Counted from the stretch's first letter, positions 46,476 to 59,982 are shown. The stretch is 64,000 bases of DNA from Streptomyces cellostaticus (GCF_023630175.1 NZ_JALLIN010000005.1:62001-126000); one strand, 5' to 3'. Numbers and translations are program-made. The notes: generated by a model from the sequence alone, not told the origin.

Positions 46476-46514
46476 CAGGAGACGGCCTGCCCGTGACCGG
46501 GTGGCCGTCTCCTG
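46476..46514 (-). terminator. Terminator of rsmG
   Basis: CAGGAGACGGCC pairs with GGCCGTCTCCTG (12 bp) 25 bp beyond the rsmG stop on the minus strand. Confidence 0.8.
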
Positions 46515-46538
46515 TGGCGTGTGGCACGAGCAACACCG

Positions 46539-47255
46539 TCAGCGACGTCGTCGTGCCCGTCCCGCTCTGGCGGCCTTGGCGCGCTTGGCGGCGAACCGTA
46601 CGCCACCTGGGCTCTCGCCGACCTCCACCCGGACCACGGTGGACGCGGGATCGACCACGCCCTCACCGACATGAAGGATGGACGTCGACACCGCGCCGAG
46701 CTTACTGAGAGCCGTGGCGGCCGACTTCAGCTCTTCCTCGGCGGTGTCCCCCTTGAGCGCCAGCATCTCGCCGTAGGGACGCAGCAGAGGGATGCCCCAC
46801 GTGGCCAGCCGGTCCAGCGGGGCCACGGCGCGGGCGGTCACCACGTGGACGGGCGGCAGTTTGCCCATGACTTCCTCGGCCCGCCCCCGCACCACGGTGA
46901 CGTGGTCCAGGCCCAGCAGTTCGACCACCTCGGTGAGGAAGTTGGTGCGTCGCAGCAGCGGCTCCAGCAGAGTGATGTTCAGGTCGTCCCGGACCAGAGC
47001 CAGCGGGATGCCCGGCAGGCCGGCTCCGGAGCCGACATCGCACACCGTCACCCCCTCGGGGACCGCCTCCGAGAGAACCGCGCAGTTCAGCAGGTGCCGT
47101 TCCCACAGGCGGGGCACCTCGCGCGGGCCGATCAGGCCGCGCTGCACCCCCGCCTCAGCGAGCAGCTCCGCATAGCGAACCGCGTCGGCGAAGCGCTCAC
47201 CGAACACTTCCCGCGCCTGTTCGGGCGCAGGGGGAAGCTCCGCTGCCTCCGTCAC
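46539..47255 (-). CDS. rsmG: 16S rRNA (guanine-527-N7)-methyltransferase
   Basis: SAM-dependent enzyme that methylates G527 of 16S rRNA; 238 residues. The SAM-binding motif is VCDVGSGAGLPGIPLAL, and the family ending VTARAVAPLDRLATW is present. The GTG at 47255 is used because GGAAGGACG precedes it. Loss of RsmG gives low-level streptomycin resistance in Streptomyces. It lies between jag and parA in the conserved dnaA-side cluster, with its own terminator. Confidence 0.96.
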   Translation of the reverse strand: MTEAAELPPAPEQAREVFGERFADAVRYAELLAEAGVQRGLIGPREVPRLWERHLLNCAVLSEAVPEGVTVCDVGSGAGLPGIPLALVRDDLNITLLEPLLRRTNFLTEVVELLGLDHVTVVRGRAEEVMGKLPPVHVVTARAVAPLDRLATWGIPLLRPYGEMLALKGDTAEEELKSAATALSKLGAVSTSILHVGEGVVDPASTVVRVEVGESPGGVRFAAKRAKAARAGRARRRR

Positions 47256-47370
47256 GGGGACCGTCCTTCCGTACAGCGCCGGGCTTCGCGCACCGGCCAC
47301 CAGAACTACCAGGCTGACAAAGTTCGGCCCCGCCTGCGGGCAGACGGGGCCGTGAAACGAGGGGTGCCGA

Positions 47371-47886
47371 TCAAGCGGGCAGCACGACGACGAACCGCTC
47401 GGGCTCCTCGCCCTCGGACTCGCTGCGCAGACCGGCGGACTTGACCGCGTCGTGCACGACCTTGCGCTCGAACGGCGTCATCGGCTTGAGCTTCACGGGC
47501 TCACCGCTGCTCTTGACCTCGGCGGCGGCCTTGGCGCCCAGCTCGGACAGCTCGGCGCGCTTCTTGGCTCGGTAGCCCGCGATGTCCAGCATCAGCCGGC
47601 TGCGGTCACCGGTCTCCCGGTGCACGGCCAGGCGCGTGAGCTCCTGGAGTGCCTCGAGCACCTCGCCGTCCCGGCCGACCAGCTTCTGCAGATCGCGGCT
47701 GCCGGCGTCGCTGATGATCGACACAGAGGCGCGGTCCGCCTCGACGTCCATGTCGATGTCGCCGTCGAGGTCGGCGATGTCGAGCAGGCCCTCCAGGTAG
47801 TCCGCCGCGATCTCGCCCTCCTGCTCCAGGCGGGTGAGGGTGTCTGCACCCTCGGCAGCGGCGGAGGTGGTGGTGCCTTCCGTCAC
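47371..47886 (-). CDS. jag: Jag/KhpB-type RNA-binding protein
   Basis: A 171-residue RNA-binding protein with a KH domain (about 50-110, LVGRDGEVLEALQELTRLAV) and a C-terminal R3H domain (about 112-171, KLKPMTPFERKVVHDAVKSA). The N-terminal Jag domain of Firmicutes is absent. It may act with a KhpA partner on mRNA or sRNA in envelope growth control. It starts 16 bp after yidC and belongs to the yidD-yidC-jag group. Confidence 0.92.
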   Translation of the reverse strand: MTEGTTTSAAAEGADTLTRLEQEGEIAADYLEGLLDIADLDGDIDMDVEADRASVSIISDAGSRDLQKLVGRDGEVLEALQELTRLAVHRETGDRSRLMLDIAGYRAKKRAELSELGAKAAAEVKSSGEPVKLKPMTPFERKVVHDAVKSAGLRSESEGEEPERFVVVLPA

Positions 47887-47901
47887 GGGATGGGCTCCTT
47901 C

Positions 47902-49173
47902 TTACTTCTTGGACGGGGACTTGGGCCGCTGCGGGCCACCCTTGCGCTGCCCGGACTGGGCCTTGCTGCGGGTGCCGGAGCCGGGCTTCTGGGGCTGCTG
48001 GGCAGCGGCGGGCTTGACGTCCTGCGGCTCGTCGTCGGACTTCTCCAGCGAGGGGCCCTCGCCCGGCTGCTTGGTCGTGCCGGACTGACGCTGAGCCTTG
48101 GTCTGGCGCTTGGGCTGCTGACGTCGCGCCGCGGTGGCAGCGGCGGTGGCCGTACCGTCCTCGGCCTGTGCCGGCGCCTGGCCCTCGCTCTTCACCACGG
48201 TGCCGTCGGCCTGGGCCGCGAGGCCCGCCTTGGTCAGGCCGGTGATGAACTTGCGCTCGAACTCGTTGCGGTCGCGGCCCTTGGCGACGATCGCCTTGAC
48301 GATGGTCTTCTCGCTCCGCCGGCGGACCTTGCCGTGCTGGGTCACGTGCTTGGTCAGGCGCTCGAGGTAGGAGGCCTGGGCCTTGGAACCCGGGGTCGGG
48401 TTGTTGTGGATGACGTACATCTGCTGGCCCATGGTCCACACGTTGGTGGTCAGCCAGTAGATGAGGACACCGACCGGGAAGTTGATGCCGAAGACGGCGA
48501 ACATGACGGGGAAGACGTACATCAGCATCTTCTGCTGCTGCATGAACGGCGTCTTCACCGTGGTGTCGACGTTCTTCGTCATCAGCTGGCGCTGCGTGTA
48601 GAACTGCGAGGCCGACATCAGAACGATCATGACCACGGTCACGACGCGGACATCGGTGACCGAGGCGCCCAGCGCGTGGATCGTGTCGGCGCTGTCCTTG
48701 AACTTCGCCGCGAGCGGAGCGCCGAAGATGTGCGCCTTACGGGCGCTCTCCAGCAGCGACTCGTTGATGACGCCGATGGTCTGGCCCGAGGCGATGCCGT
48801 TGAGCACGTGGTACAGCGCGAAGAAGAAGGGCGACTGCGCCAGGATGGGAAGGCACGAGGAGAGCGGGTTGGTACCCGACTCCTTGTACAGCTTCATCAT
48901 CTCTTCGGACTGACGCTGCTTGTCGTTCTTGTAGCGCTCCTGGATCTTCTTCATCTCGGGCTGGAGCGTCTGCATGGCCCGGGTCGCCTTGATCTGCTTC
49001 ACGAAGAGCGGGATCAGGCAGATGCGGATCAGGATCACCAGGGACACGATCGACAGGCCCCAGGCCCATCCGGTGTTGGGGCCGAAGATGGCGCCGAAAA
49101 CCGTGTGGAACTGGACGATGACCCACGAGACGGGTGTCGTGATGAAGCTGAAAAGACTGGCAATCGTGTCCAC
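47902..49173 (-). CDS. yidC: Membrane protein insertase YidC
   Basis: Inserts proteins into the cytoplasmic membrane alone or with Sec. The 423-residue protein has the five-helix core: [16 protein letters not shown] at the start, the conserved [16 protein letters not shown], then a helical hairpin [17 protein letters not shown] and three further helices. The C-terminal 130 residues are basic and Gln/Pro-rich and probably contact the ribosome. The GTG at 49173 lies 3 bp after the yidD stop. Confidence 0.97.
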   Translation of the reverse strand: MDTIASLFSFITTPVSWVIVQFHTVFGAIFGPNTGWAWGLSIVSLVILIRICLIPLFVKQIKATRAMQTLQPEMKKIQERYKNDKQRQSEEMMKLYKESGTNPLSSCLPILAQSPFFFALYHVLNGIASGQTIGVINESLLESARKAHIFGAPLAAKFKDSADTIHALGASVTDVRVVTVVMIVLMSASQFYTQRQLMTKNVDTTVKTPFMQQQKMLMYVFPVMFAVFGINFPVGVLIYWLTTNVWTMGQQMYVIHNNPTPGSKAQASYLERLTKHVTQHGKVRRRSEKTIVKAIVAKGRDRNEFERKFITGLTKAGLAAQADGTVVKSEGQAPAQAEDGTATAAATAARRQQPKRQTKAQRQSGTTKQPGEGPSLEKSDDEPQDVKPAAAQQPQKPGSGTRSKAQSGQRKGGPQRPKSPSKK

Positions 49174-49176
49174 TAA

Positions 49177-49542
49177 TCATGCTCCTTGGGCATGGGACGA
49201 AGTCTCTGCGGCCGGGCTCGAGGGAAGCTCGGAGCGAGTCCTCTCCTCGGTGGCCGGTTCGGCGGCGGAGGTTCCGCCCTTGCGTGCGCGCCAAGCGTTG
49301 CGCAGCAGTTCGTGCCACCGCGGGCGCTTGCGCGGAGGAACATGGTCCACACCGCCGAGCGACCACGGATTGCACCGGAGGATGCGCCAGGCGGTGAGTG
49401 CCGTTCCCTTGATCGCACCGTGCCGGTCGATGGCCGTGTAGCCATAGTGGGAGCACGACGGGTAGTACTTGCACACCGGCCCAAGGAGTGGACTGATCGT
49501 CCACTGGTACAGCTTGATCAGGGCCAGCAGTGGGTACTTCAT
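49177..49542 (-). CDS. yidD: Membrane-insertion efficiency factor YidD
   Basis: Small membrane-associated protein that supports YidC. The hallmark [15 protein letters not shown] motif is at about residues 24-38, preceded by a helix with [16 protein letters not shown]. Length is 121, with a charged tail. It overlaps rnpA by four bases (ATGA) and yidC starts just after it, so these genes are translated together. Confidence 0.95.
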   Translation of the reverse strand: MKYPLLALIKLYQWTISPLLGPVCKYYPSCSHYGYTAIDRHGAIKGTALTAWRILRCNPWSLGGVDHVPPRKRPRWHELLRNAWRARKGGTSAAEPATEERTRSELPSSPAAETSSHAQGA

Positions 49543-49910
49543 CGCGCGCCCCCTCCCAGCAGCCGCTCCATGGCGGCGTCCAGGTCTCGGGCCAGCTGTG
49601 CGTGGTCTGCGTCGCCCGCTCCGGGCAGCGCTCGTACGACTACCAGGCTACCGGGGGGAAAAAGGGCGACTCGGTCACGCATCAGATGGCGCAGTCTGCG
49701 CTTGACTTGGTTGCGCACGACCGCGCCACCCACTGCCTTGCTCACGACGAAACCCGCACGCGTCAGGGAAGCGCTCTCCCCAGGCGCGTGCGGGTCCGTG
49801 GCACCGCTACGAAGGTGGACGACGAGGGTCGGGCGACCTGCCCGGCGACCTCGTCGTACCGCGGTCGCGAAGTCCTCGCGCCGCCTCAGCCGGTTCTCGG
49901 TGGGCAGCAC
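49539..49910 (-). CDS. rnpA: Ribonuclease P protein component
   Basis: Binds the RNase P RNA and helps process the 5' ends of tRNAs; 123 residues. The opening [20 protein letters not shown] and the RNR-type motif [20 protein letters not shown] are typical. The GTG at 49910 begins the gene. It is preceded by rpmH on the same strand, the universal rpmH-rnpA order. Confidence 0.97.
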   Translation of the reverse strand: MLPTENRLRRREDFATAVRRGRRAGRPTLVVHLRSGATDPHAPGESASLTRAGFVVSKAVGGAVVRNQVKRRLRHLMRDRVALFPPGSLVVVRALPGAGDADHAQLARDLDAAMERLLGGGAR

Positions 49911-49931
49911 GACGTCATGACCTGATCGGGA

Positions 49932-50069
49932 TCAGGCGGACAGGCGGGCGCGACCCTTGCTACGGCGGGACGCGAGAATCGCGCGGCCGGCACGGGTGCG
50001 CATACGCAGCCGGAAGCCGTGGGTCTTCGCGCGACGACGGTTGTTCGGCTGGAAGGTGCGCTTGCTCAC
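49932..50069 (-). CDS. rpmH: 50S ribosomal protein L34
   Basis: A 45-residue, very basic ribosomal protein ([20 protein letters not shown] at the start). The GTG at 50069 follows GGAGCCCCC. The gene marks the left boundary of the dnaA region and is divergent from dnaA. Confidence 0.97.
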   Translation of the reverse strand: MSKRTFQPNNRRRAKTHGFRLRMRTRAGRAILASRRSKGRARLSA

Positions 50070-50467
50070 TCGGGGGCTCCAGAAAAGAATCGGTAGTGGC
50101 GGGGTGCCGTCCTGGCTGTCACCGTGCGCCCACGAGTAGCTCGCGTCACGCCCGAGTGCACCGCTTCCCGATCACCTGCTAGTGATCTGTGCCCATCGGA
50201 GGCAGGCGGCAGCAGCCATCGACAACTCGACCTGGTAACGGTACGTGGGACTGCGCCATTCGGTCAAACCACGGGCCAGGGGGGACACTGTCCACAGGCT
50301 GGGGACAACAACTTGAACCGTACCCGCCGCGCTGACTACCGTGACTGGAACTCCGATTCGTTCCTTTGTCCCCGCCCGTGCGGGATCGCCCCACCCGTCC
50401 ACCCGATCTTCATCCCGAACCCGTCCCCGGACCACGCGTTCGCGGGACCTGCGAGAGAGCGTGCCCT
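50070..50467. promoter_or_regulatory. rpmH-dnaA intergenic region with paired DnaA boxes
   Basis: About 400 bp hold the divergent rpmH and dnaA promoters. CTGTCCACA (50288-50296) and TGGGGACAA (50300-50308) are DnaA-box-like 9-mers in opposite orientation separated by exactly 3 bp. This matches the autoregulatory pair reported for the Streptomyces dnaA promoter. No other gene is seen. Confidence 0.8.
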
Positions 50468-52474
50468 GTGGCTGACGTACCTGCCGATCTTGCCGCAGTG
50501 TGGCCACGAGTACTGGAGCAGCTCCTCGGAGAGGGCCGGGGACAGGGTGTCGAGGGCAAGGACGAGCACTGGATCCGGCGCTGCCAGCCGCTCGCGCTGG
50601 TCGCGGACACGGCGCTGCTCGCCGTGCCGAACGAATTCGCGAAGGGCGTACTGGAAGGCCGGCTCGCGCCGATCGTGAGCGAGACCCTCAGCCGCGAGTG
50701 CGGGCGTCCCATCCGCATCGCGATCACCGTCGACGACTCCGCGGGCGAGCCCCCGGCCCCGGCGGCCTCCACGCCCCAGCCGCGCTACGACGAGCCCGAG
50801 CCGCCCTCCGGACCGTACGAGGGCTACGGCCGCCACCGTGCGGCGGATCCGCAGCAGGGTGGCGAACAGCCGTCCCGCGCGGACCAGCTCCCCACCGCGC
50901 GGCCCGCCTATCCCAACGAGTACCAGCGTCCCGAGCCCGGCGCCTGGCCACGCCCCGCACGGGACGAGTACGGCGGCTGGCAGCAGCCGCGGCTCGGTTT
51001 TCCCGAGCGCGACCCCTACGCCTCCTCGCCGCAGGACCCGTACGGCGCTCCCGCCCAGGACGGCTACGGTCCGCCGGCGCAGGACTACCGTGCGCCGGGC
51101 CGCGAGCGCCGCGCGTACGAGCAGCAGCGCGGCGAGTACGACGGCCCCCGCTCCGACTACGACCGCCTGGACTACGACTCCCGGCAGGACTACGAGCGCA
51201 AGGAACGCCCGGAGTACGACCGCCCGGAACGCCCGGACTACGACCGCCCGGACTACGACACACCCCGCGCCGACTACGACCAGCGCGACCCGGTGCGCCG
51301 CGAGCTGCCCGATCAGCCCTCGGGCGGCGGCCCGGCGCACCGCGGCGGCCCGGTCCGCCCCGACCTGCCGCCGGCCGGTACGGGCGGTGCCCCCGGCCCG
51401 CTGGCCGCGCAGCCCGCGCCGGCGAGCGGCCCCGGTGAGCCCACGGCACGGCTGAACCCCAAGTACCTCTTCGACACCTTCGTCATCGGCGCCTCCAACC
51501 GGTTCGCGCACGCGGCCGCGGTGGCCGTCGCCGAGGCACCGGCGAAGGCGTACAACCCCCTGTTCATCTACGGGGAGTCGGGGCTCGGCAAAACGCATCT
51601 GCTGCACGCCATCGGGCACTACGCGCGCAGCCTCTACCCGGGCACGCGGGTGCGGTACGTCAGCTCCGAGGAGTTCACCAACGAGTTCATCAACTCCATC
51701 CGCGACGGCAAGGGCGACAGCTTCCGCAAGCGCTACCGCGAGATGGACATCCTGCTCGTCGACGACATCCAGTTCCTGGCGGACAAGGAGTCGACGCAGG
51801 AGGAGTTCTTCCACACCTTCAACACGCTCCACAACGCCAACAAGCAGATCGTGCTGTCCTCCGACCGGCCGCCCAAGCAGCTCGTCACGCTGGAGGACCG
51901 GCTGCGGAACCGTTTCGAGTGGGGCCTGATCACCGACGTCCAGCCGCCCGAGCTGGAGACGCGCATCGCGATCCTGCGCAAGAAGGCGGTCCAGGAGCAG
52001 CTCAACGCGCCACCGGAGGTCCTGGAGTTCATCGCCTCCCGGATCTCGCGCAACATCCGTGAGCTGGAGGGCGCGCTGATCCGGGTGACCGCGTTCGCCT
52101 CACTCAACCGGCAGCCGGTGGACCTGGGGCTGACCGAGATCGTCCTGAAGGACCTCATCCCCGGCGGCGAGGACTCCGCTCCGGAGATCACGGCACCGGC
52201 GATCATGGCGGCCACCGCCGACTACTTCGGTCTGACGGTGGAGGACCTGTGCGGCACCTCGCGCGGCCGCGCGCTGGTCACCGCCCGGCAGATCGCCATG
52301 TACCTCTGCCGTGAGCTGACCGACCTGTCGCTGCCGAAGATCGGCGCGCAGTTCGGCGGCCGCGACCACACGACGGTCATGCACGCCGACCGGAAGATCC
52401 GCGCCCTGATGGCCGAGCGGCGCTCCATCTACAACCAGGTGACCGAGCTGACGAACCGCATCAAGAACGGCTGA
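50468..52474 (+). CDS. dnaA: Chromosomal replication initiator DnaA
   Basis: ATP-dependent initiator that melts oriC. Domain I (about 1-90, [14 protein letters not shown]) is followed by a very long domain II (about 91-327) rich in Pro, Asp, Arg and Tyr with repeats such as [15 protein letters not shown]. Domain III holds Walker A at 369-376 (GESGLGKT) and Walker [10 protein letters not shown]. Domain IV carries the DnaA signature [14 protein letters not shown]. Total length is 668. The GTG at 50468 gives the Streptomyces-type start [11 protein letters not shown]; the frame upstream is open but non-coding. A long domain II is a known Streptomyces feature. Confidence 0.98.
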   Translation: MADVPADLAAVWPRVLEQLLGEGRGQGVEGKDEHWIRRCQPLALVADTALLAVPNEFAKGVLEGRLAPIVSETLSRECGRPIRIAITVDDSAGEPPAPAASTPQPRYDEPEPPSGPYEGYGRHRAADPQQGGEQPSRADQLPTARPAYPNEYQRPEPGAWPRPARDEYGGWQQPRLGFPERDPYASSPQDPYGAPAQDGYGPPAQDYRAPGRERRAYEQQRGEYDGPRSDYDRLDYDSRQDYERKERPEYDRPERPDYDRPDYDTPRADYDQRDPVRRELPDQPSGGGPAHRGGPVRPDLPPAGTGGAPGPLAAQPAPASGPGEPTARLNPKYLFDTFVIGASNRFAHAAAVAVAEAPAKAYNPLFIYGESGLGKTHLLHAIGHYARSLYPGTRVRYVSSEEFTNEFINSIRDGKGDSFRKRYREMDILLVDDIQFLADKESTQEEFFHTFNTLHNANKQIVLSSDRPPKQLVTLEDRLRNRFEWGLITDVQPPELETRIAILRKKAVQEQLNAPPEVLEFIASRISRNIRELEGALIRVTAFASLNRQPVDLGLTEIVLKDLIPGGEDSAPEITAPAIMAATADYFGLTVEDLCGTSRGRALVTARQIAMYLCRELTDLSLPKIGAQFGGRDHTTVMHADRKIRALMAERRSIYNQVTELTNRIKNG

Positions 52475-52490
52475 CCAGCGGCAGGAACGC

Positions 52491-52533
52491 CAGCGGGGCG
52501 CCCCCGGGAGGAGATCCCGGGGGCGCCCCGCTG
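52491..52533 (+). terminator. dnaA terminator
   Basis: A perfect 19-bp GC-rich stem (arms 52491-52509 and 52515-52533) with a 5-base loop starts 16 bp after the dnaA stop and isolates oriC from dnaA transcription. Confidence 0.88.
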
Positions 52534-53599
52534 CGTGCGGCCGGGAACCCCCCGCACAAGGCCATGGGGCCATGCCATGGAGCCCAGGGGCCTCCCGGGC
52601 GGAAGCCGGCGCCCCTCGCCGCCACGACCGGCTGCCGCGGGCCGCCACGACGACTTGCCGGCCGACTGCCCACTGCCGTCTGCCGACTGCCGTCGGCCCC
52701 TCCGGCGGACCTCCGATGCGCGTCGCCCGGCGGGCTGTCGAAGGCTCCCGACGGGCCATCGACGCGCTGCTGAAGGCCTGCCGCCCCCTCCCGACGGGCC
52801 CGCCGCCGGTCGCCGCCGTTCCTCTCCGGGCCACCGCCTGTTCGAATATCTGCGTGGTTACGGCCACTCTCCACAGATTCGCCGACTTTCTTGCCTCCAC
52901 ATGCTGGGGACTATGGAGTTGTCCCGAACAGCGTCCACAGGAACCCTGACGAAGTGACGTCTTCGCAGCTCAGCCGCCTGTGGAATCGTGGACGAAGACT
53001 CTCCACAGCCTGTGGATGAAACAGGGATCCACAGGCTGTGCATGGAGTTGTCCACGGCCGGCCCACAGCCTGGGGGCGGTTGTCCCCAGCGAATCCCAGC
53101 TTCTCCACATGGCTGTCCACTGTTCGGCAACGCGACGCACTCGATCACCGCGTCGAGTGAAAGCCGTCACACAACGGTGCCAGATTGGGGTGTGGGAAAC
53201 GTGGGTAAATCTGGGGACGCAGCTGGGGAGAACTGCGCCCGGGCTGTGGGCGGCGTGTGCAGAACTTTCCGTTCTCCACAGAGACCCTGGGTTGTCCACC
53301 GCCACCGCCCACAGGGCCAGTGGACAAAATTCCGGCTCTGAGCTGGGAGAACGTGGTTATCCACGGTATCCACAGCCCCTACTACTACTCCCGACTAGAG
53401 AGAGCTGGGAATCCGTTTCGAAGCGGGGCCTGTGCACAACTCGCCGTCTCGAGCCCGGCTGCCCCTCGGAGCGACTTGACCCCGACCGGCACCTGCTCTC
53501 AGCGCGGTGCGTCAGACTGGTCCCCGGTGTCCTTCCCGTCGCAGTGGGCGGTGACACCGAGTCGGAGGACTCAGCAGCAACAGCAGGAGGCGGCTTACG
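52534..53599. other. oriC: Chromosomal replication origin oriC
   Basis: The gene-free space between dnaA and dnaN. DnaA-box-like 9-mers (consensus TTGTCCACA) cluster in its right two thirds: TTGTCCACG (53048), TTGTCCCCA (53080), TTCTCCACA (53101 and 53272), TTGTCCACC (53292), AGTGGACAA (53319, reverse), TTATCCACG (53357), GTATCCACA (53366), TGTGCACAA (53431, reverse), and weaker ones at 52867, 52999, 53011 and 53025. No parS is present. Position and box density identify it as oriC. Confidence 0.95.
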
Positions 53600-54730
53600 G
53601 TGAAGATCCGGGTGGAACGCGACGTACTCGCGGAGGCAGTGGCCTGGGCGGCACGCAGCCTCCCGGCCCGTCCGCCGGCGCCTGTCCTCGCCGGCCTGCT
53701 GCTGAAGGCCGAGGACGGCCAGCTGAGCCTGTCGAGCTTCGACTACGAGGTCTCCGCGAAGGTCAGCGTCGAGGCCGAGGTCGACGAGGACGGCACCGTC
53801 CTCGTCTCCGGCCGGCTGCTCGCCGACATCTCCCGCGCCCTGCCCAACCGGCCGGTGGAGATCTCCACAGACGGTGTACGGGCGACGGTGGTCTGCGGTT
53901 CGTCGCGGTTCACGCTCCACACCCTGCCGGTGGAGGAGTACCCGGCGCTGCCGCAGATGCCGAACGCGACCGGCACCGTCCCCGGCGAGGTCTTCGCGGC
54001 CGCGGTGTCCCAGGTGGCCATCGCCGCCGGCCGTGACGACACGCTGCCCGTCCTCACCGGTGTGCGCATCGAGATCGAGGGCGACACCGTCACCCTGGCC
54101 TCCACCGACCGCTACCGCTTCGCGGTCCGCGAGTTCCTGTGGAAGCCGGAGAACCCGGGCGTATCCGCGGTCGCCCTGGTGCCCGCCAAGACGCTCCAGG
54201 ACACCGCCAAGGCGCTGACCAGCGGTGACAGCGTCATCCTCGCGCTGTCCGGCTCGGGCGCCGGCGAGGGCCTGATCGGTTTCGAGGGCGCCGGGCGGCG
54301 GACGACCACCCGCCTCCTCGAGGGCGACCTGCCGAAGTACCGCACGCTGTTCCCGACCGAGTTCAACTCCGTCGCGGTGATCGAGACCGCCCCCTTCGTG
54401 GAGGCCGTCAAGCGTGTGGCCCTGGTCGCCGAGCGGAACACCCCGGTGCGGCTGAGCTTCGAGCAGGGCGTGCTGATCCTGGAGGCCGGTTCCAGCGACG
54501 ACGCACAGGCTGTGGAAAGGGTCGACGCCCAGCTGGAGGGCGACGACATCTCGATCGCCTTCAACCCCACGTTCCTGCTGGACGGCCTGAGCGCGATCGA
54601 CTCCCCGGTGGCGCAGCTCTCGTTCACGACGTCCACCAAGCCGGCGCTGCTCAGCGGCAAGCCCGCGCTGGACGCGGAGGCGGACGAGGCCTACAAGTAC
54701 CTGATCATGCCGGTGCGGCTCAGCGGCTGA
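53600..54730 (+). CDS. dnaN: DNA polymerase III beta subunit (sliding clamp)
   Basis: Ring-shaped processivity clamp; 376 residues in three similar domains. The N-terminus KIRVERDVLAEAVAWAAR and the C-terminal LIMPVRLSG (clamp peptide-binding pocket region) are typical. The GTG at 53600 follows GGAGGCGG. It marks the right side of oriC and is transcribed away from it. Confidence 0.97.
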   Translation: MKIRVERDVLAEAVAWAARSLPARPPAPVLAGLLLKAEDGQLSLSSFDYEVSAKVSVEAEVDEDGTVLVSGRLLADISRALPNRPVEISTDGVRATVVCGSSRFTLHTLPVEEYPALPQMPNATGTVPGEVFAAAVSQVAIAAGRDDTLPVLTGVRIEIEGDTVTLASTDRYRFAVREFLWKPENPGVSAVALVPAKTLQDTAKALTSGDSVILALSGSGAGEGLIGFEGAGRRTTTRLLEGDLPKYRTLFPTEFNSVAVIETAPFVEAVKRVALVAERNTPVRLSFEQGVLILEAGSSDDAQAVERVDAQLEGDDISIAFNPTFLLDGLSAIDSPVAQLSFTTSTKPALLSGKPALDAEADEAYKYLIMPVRLSG

Positions 54731-54941
54731 GGCCGTCCACAGCTGTGCGCGGTCGCCGGTCACCGTCGTGGTGCCCGGCGACCGCGATTGGGCGGCCGGC
54801 CCCGCAGCCGGATGGGATTCCGCAGGTCAGGCCGTGCGTGTGAGCGCGTATGCCCACAACTGTGCATGCGCGTCCGGGTTTAGGCTCGGCTCGGCACTCC
54901 GGTGCCTGTCACGGCACACCCCGACCTAAGGAACACAACTG

Positions 54942-55817
54942 ATGGAGCTCGGTCTCGTCGGCCTCGGCAAGATGGGCGGCAACATGCGCGAGCGGATCCG
55001 CCGCGCGGGCCACACGGTCATCGGATACGACCGCGACGCGGACCTCGCGGACGTCCACAGCCTCGAGGAGCTTGTGGGCAAGCTCTCGGCTCCCCGTGTG
55101 GTCTGGGTGATGGTCCCGGCCGGCGAGCCCACCCAGACCACGGTCGACCGGCTGGCCGAGCTGCTCGAGCCCGGTGACGTGGTCGTCGACGGCGGCAACT
55201 CCCGCTGGACGGACGACGAGAGGCACGCCGGGGAACTGGCCGCCAAGGGCATAGGCTTCGTGGACTGCGGGGTCTCCGGCGGCGTCTGGGGCCTGGAGAA
55301 CGGGTACGCGCTGATGTACGGCGGCGACGCGGAGAACGTCGCCAAGGCGCAGCCGGTCTTCGACGCGCTCAAGCCGGAGGGCGACTTCGGCTCGGTGCAC
55401 GCCGGCAAGGTCGGCGCGGGCCACTTCGCGAAGATGGTCCACAACGGCATCGAGTACGCCATGATGCAGGCCTACGCCGAGGGCTGGGAACTGCTGGAGA
55501 AGGTCGACTCCGTCACGGACGTGCGCGAGGTCTTCCGCTCCTGGCAGGAGGGCACGGTCATCCGGTCCTGGCTGCTCGACCTCGCGGTGAACGCGCTCGA
55601 CGAGGACGAGCACCTCGACGGTCTGCGCGGTTACGCGCAGGACTCCGGCGAGGGACGCTGGACCGTGGAGGCCGCCATCGACAACGCGGTGCCGCTTCCC
55701 GCGATCACCGCCTCGCTGTTCGCGCGGTTCGCCTCCCGGCAGGAGGACTCGCCGCAGATGAAGATGATCGCCGCGCTGCGCAACCAGTTCGGCGGCCACG
55801 CCGTAGAGAAGAAGTAA
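54942..55817 (+). CDS. gnd: 6-phosphogluconate dehydrogenase, short NAD-type
   Basis: Oxidatively decarboxylates 6-phosphogluconate in the pentose phosphate pathway. At 291 residues it is the short GndA-like form. The Rossmann motif is [12 protein letters not shown], and the substrate-binding patterns [10 protein letters not shown] and [15 protein letters not shown] are present. Short forms often prefer NAD; that preference is inferred from family length. It lies between dnaN and recF, an order typical of actinobacteria. Confidence 0.95.
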   Translation: MELGLVGLGKMGGNMRERIRRAGHTVIGYDRDADLADVHSLEELVGKLSAPRVVWVMVPAGEPTQTTVDRLAELLEPGDVVVDGGNSRWTDDERHAGELAAKGIGFVDCGVSGGVWGLENGYALMYGGDAENVAKAQPVFDALKPEGDFGSVHAGKVGAGHFAKMVHNGIEYAMMQAYAEGWELLEKVDSVTDVREVFRSWQEGTVIRSWLLDLAVNALDEDEHLDGLRGYAQDSGEGRWTVEAAIDNAVPLPAITASLFARFASRQEDSPQMKMIAALRNQFGGHAVEKK

Positions 55818-55870
55818 TCCACAGGATCCTTCCGGGATCCACAACCCTTGGGGGAGGTCGGCGGACGACC

Positions 55871-56992
55871 ATGCACGTCACGCATCTTTCGCTGGCCGAC
55901 TTCCGCTCGTACGCCCGGGTCGAGGTCCCGCTCGACCCGGGTGTCACCGCCTTTGTCGGCCCCAACGGGCAGGGCAAGACGAACCTCGTCGAGGCCGTCG
56001 GCTACCTCGCCACCCTCGGCAGTCACCGGGTCGCCTCGGACGCCCCCCTGGTCCGCATGGGCGCCGAGCGCGCGGTCGTCCGGGCGCAGGTCCGGCAGGG
56101 CGAGCGGCAGCAACTGGTCGAGCTGGAGCTGAACCCGGGCAAGGCCAACCGGGCCCGTATCAACCGTTCCTCGCAGGTCAGGCCGCGGGACGTGCTGGGG
56201 ATCGTCCGGACGGTGCTGTTCGCACCGGAGGACCTCGCACTGGTCAAGGGCGATCCCGGGGAGCGGCGCCGGTTCCTGGACGAGCTGATCACCGCGCGTT
56301 CCCCGCGCATGGCGGGGGTGCGTTCCGACTACGAGCGGGTGCTCAAGCAGCGCAACACGCTGCTGAAGTCCGCCGCTCTGGCGCGCCGGCACGGCGGGCG
56401 CTCCATGGACCTGTCCACCCTGGACGTGTGGGACCAGCACCTGGCGCGCGCGGGCGCCGAACTGCTCGCCCGGCGTCTGGAGCTGATCGCCGCGCTGCAG
56501 CCGCTGGCGGACAAGGCCTACGAGCAGCTTGCCCCCGGCGGCGGTCCGGTCGCGCTGGAGTACAAGCCGTCGGCGCCCGGTGAGGCCCACACGCGCGAGG
56601 ATCTCCACGGTCAGCTCATGGCGGCCCTGGGCGAAGCACGCAAGCAGGAGATCGAGCGGGGGGTGACCCTCGTGGGCCCCCATCGGGACGACCTGGTTCT
56701 CAAACTCGGTCAGCTGCCCGCCAAGGGGTACGCCTCGCACGGCGAGTCGTGGTCCTACGCCCTCGCGCTGCGGCTGGCCTCGTACGACCTGCTGCGCGCG
56801 GAGGGCAACGAGCCGGTACTGGTCCTGGACGACGTCTTCGCCGAGCTGGACGCCCGCCGCCGGGAACGGCTGGCGGAGCTGGTGGCGCCCGGTGAGCAGG
56901 TGCTGGTCACCGCCGCCGTGGACGACGACGTACCCCATGTGCTGGCCGGTGCGCGGTACGCGGTGGCCGGCGGGACGGTGGAGCGCGTATGA
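55871..56992 (+). CDS. recF: DNA replication and repair protein RecF
   Basis: ATPase that loads RecA at single-strand gaps; 373 residues. Walker A is [13 protein letters not shown], the ABC-type signature region is near [14 protein letters not shown], and Walker B is [12 protein letters not shown]. The ATG at 55871 is used. The stop overlaps the DUF721 start by four bases (ATGA). Confidence 0.96.
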   Translation: MHVTHLSLADFRSYARVEVPLDPGVTAFVGPNGQGKTNLVEAVGYLATLGSHRVASDAPLVRMGAERAVVRAQVRQGERQQLVELELNPGKANRARINRSSQVRPRDVLGIVRTVLFAPEDLALVKGDPGERRRFLDELITARSPRMAGVRSDYERVLKQRNTLLKSAALARRHGGRSMDLSTLDVWDQHLARAGAELLARRLELIAALQPLADKAYEQLAPGGGPVALEYKPSAPGEAHTREDLHGQLMAALGEARKQEIERGVTLVGPHRDDLVLKLGQLPAKGYASHGESWSYALALRLASYDLLRAEGNEPVLVLDDVFAELDARRRERLAELVAPGEQVLVTAAVDDDVPHVLAGARYAVAGGTVERV

Positions 56993-57522
56993 CCGCCGAG
57001 GAACCCGCCCCGAGGAAGGACGAGCCGTCCGGTGTCGACCTCGCGCGCGTGGCGCTGCGCGCGGCGAAGGAGCAGGCACGCGCGCGCGGGGACGCGGCCC
57101 GGCAGAAGAAGCAGGCGCGGCGGGGCGGCGGGCTGCGCTCGGGCGCGCGGGCCGACGGCCGTGACCCGATGGCGCTGGGGGCGGCGATCAACCGGTTGCT
57201 CACCGAGCGGGGCTGGGAGACGCCGGCCGCGGTGGGCGGGGTCATGGGCCGGTGGCCGCAGATCGTGGGCGAGGACCTGGCGAAGCACTGCGTGCCGCAG
57301 CGGTACGACGAGGCCGAGCGGGTGCTGTCGGTGAGCTGCGACTCGACGGCCTGGGCGACCCAGTTGCGGCTGCTCGCCCCGACGCTGGTGGCCCGGCTCA
57401 ACGAGGACCTCGGGCACGGCACGGTCCGGCTGATCAAGGTGAACGGCCCGGGCGGTCCGGCCCGGCGTTACGGCCCGCTGCGGGCGCCGGGGAGCACCGG
57501 GCCCGGCGACACCTACGGGTGA
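56989..57522 (+). CDS. DUF721 protein
   Basis: A 177-residue protein of the DUF721 (DciA-like) family. The conserved domain (about 60-155) contains [28 protein letters not shown] and the KH-like strand [20 protein letters not shown]. DciA proteins load DnaB in many bacteria that lack DnaC. This recF-gyrB position is where the actinobacterial member is found, so a helicase-loader role is likely but inferred. Translation is coupled to recF. Confidence 0.88.
   Translation: MTAEEPAPRKDEPSGVDLARVALRAAKEQARARGDAARQKKQARRGGGLRSGARADGRDPMALGAAINRLLTERGWETPAAVGGVMGRWPQIVGEDLAKHCVPQRYDEAERVLSVSCDSTAWATQLRLLAPTLVARLNEDLGHGTVRLIKVNGPGGPARRYGPLRAPGSTGPGDTYG

Positions 57523-59982
<2,460 letters not shown>

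Noticed and set aside
52560..52860. CRISPR-like or repeat array in the GC-rich start of oriC
   Set aside because: CCGACTGCC-type repeats are short and irregular with no regular spacers.
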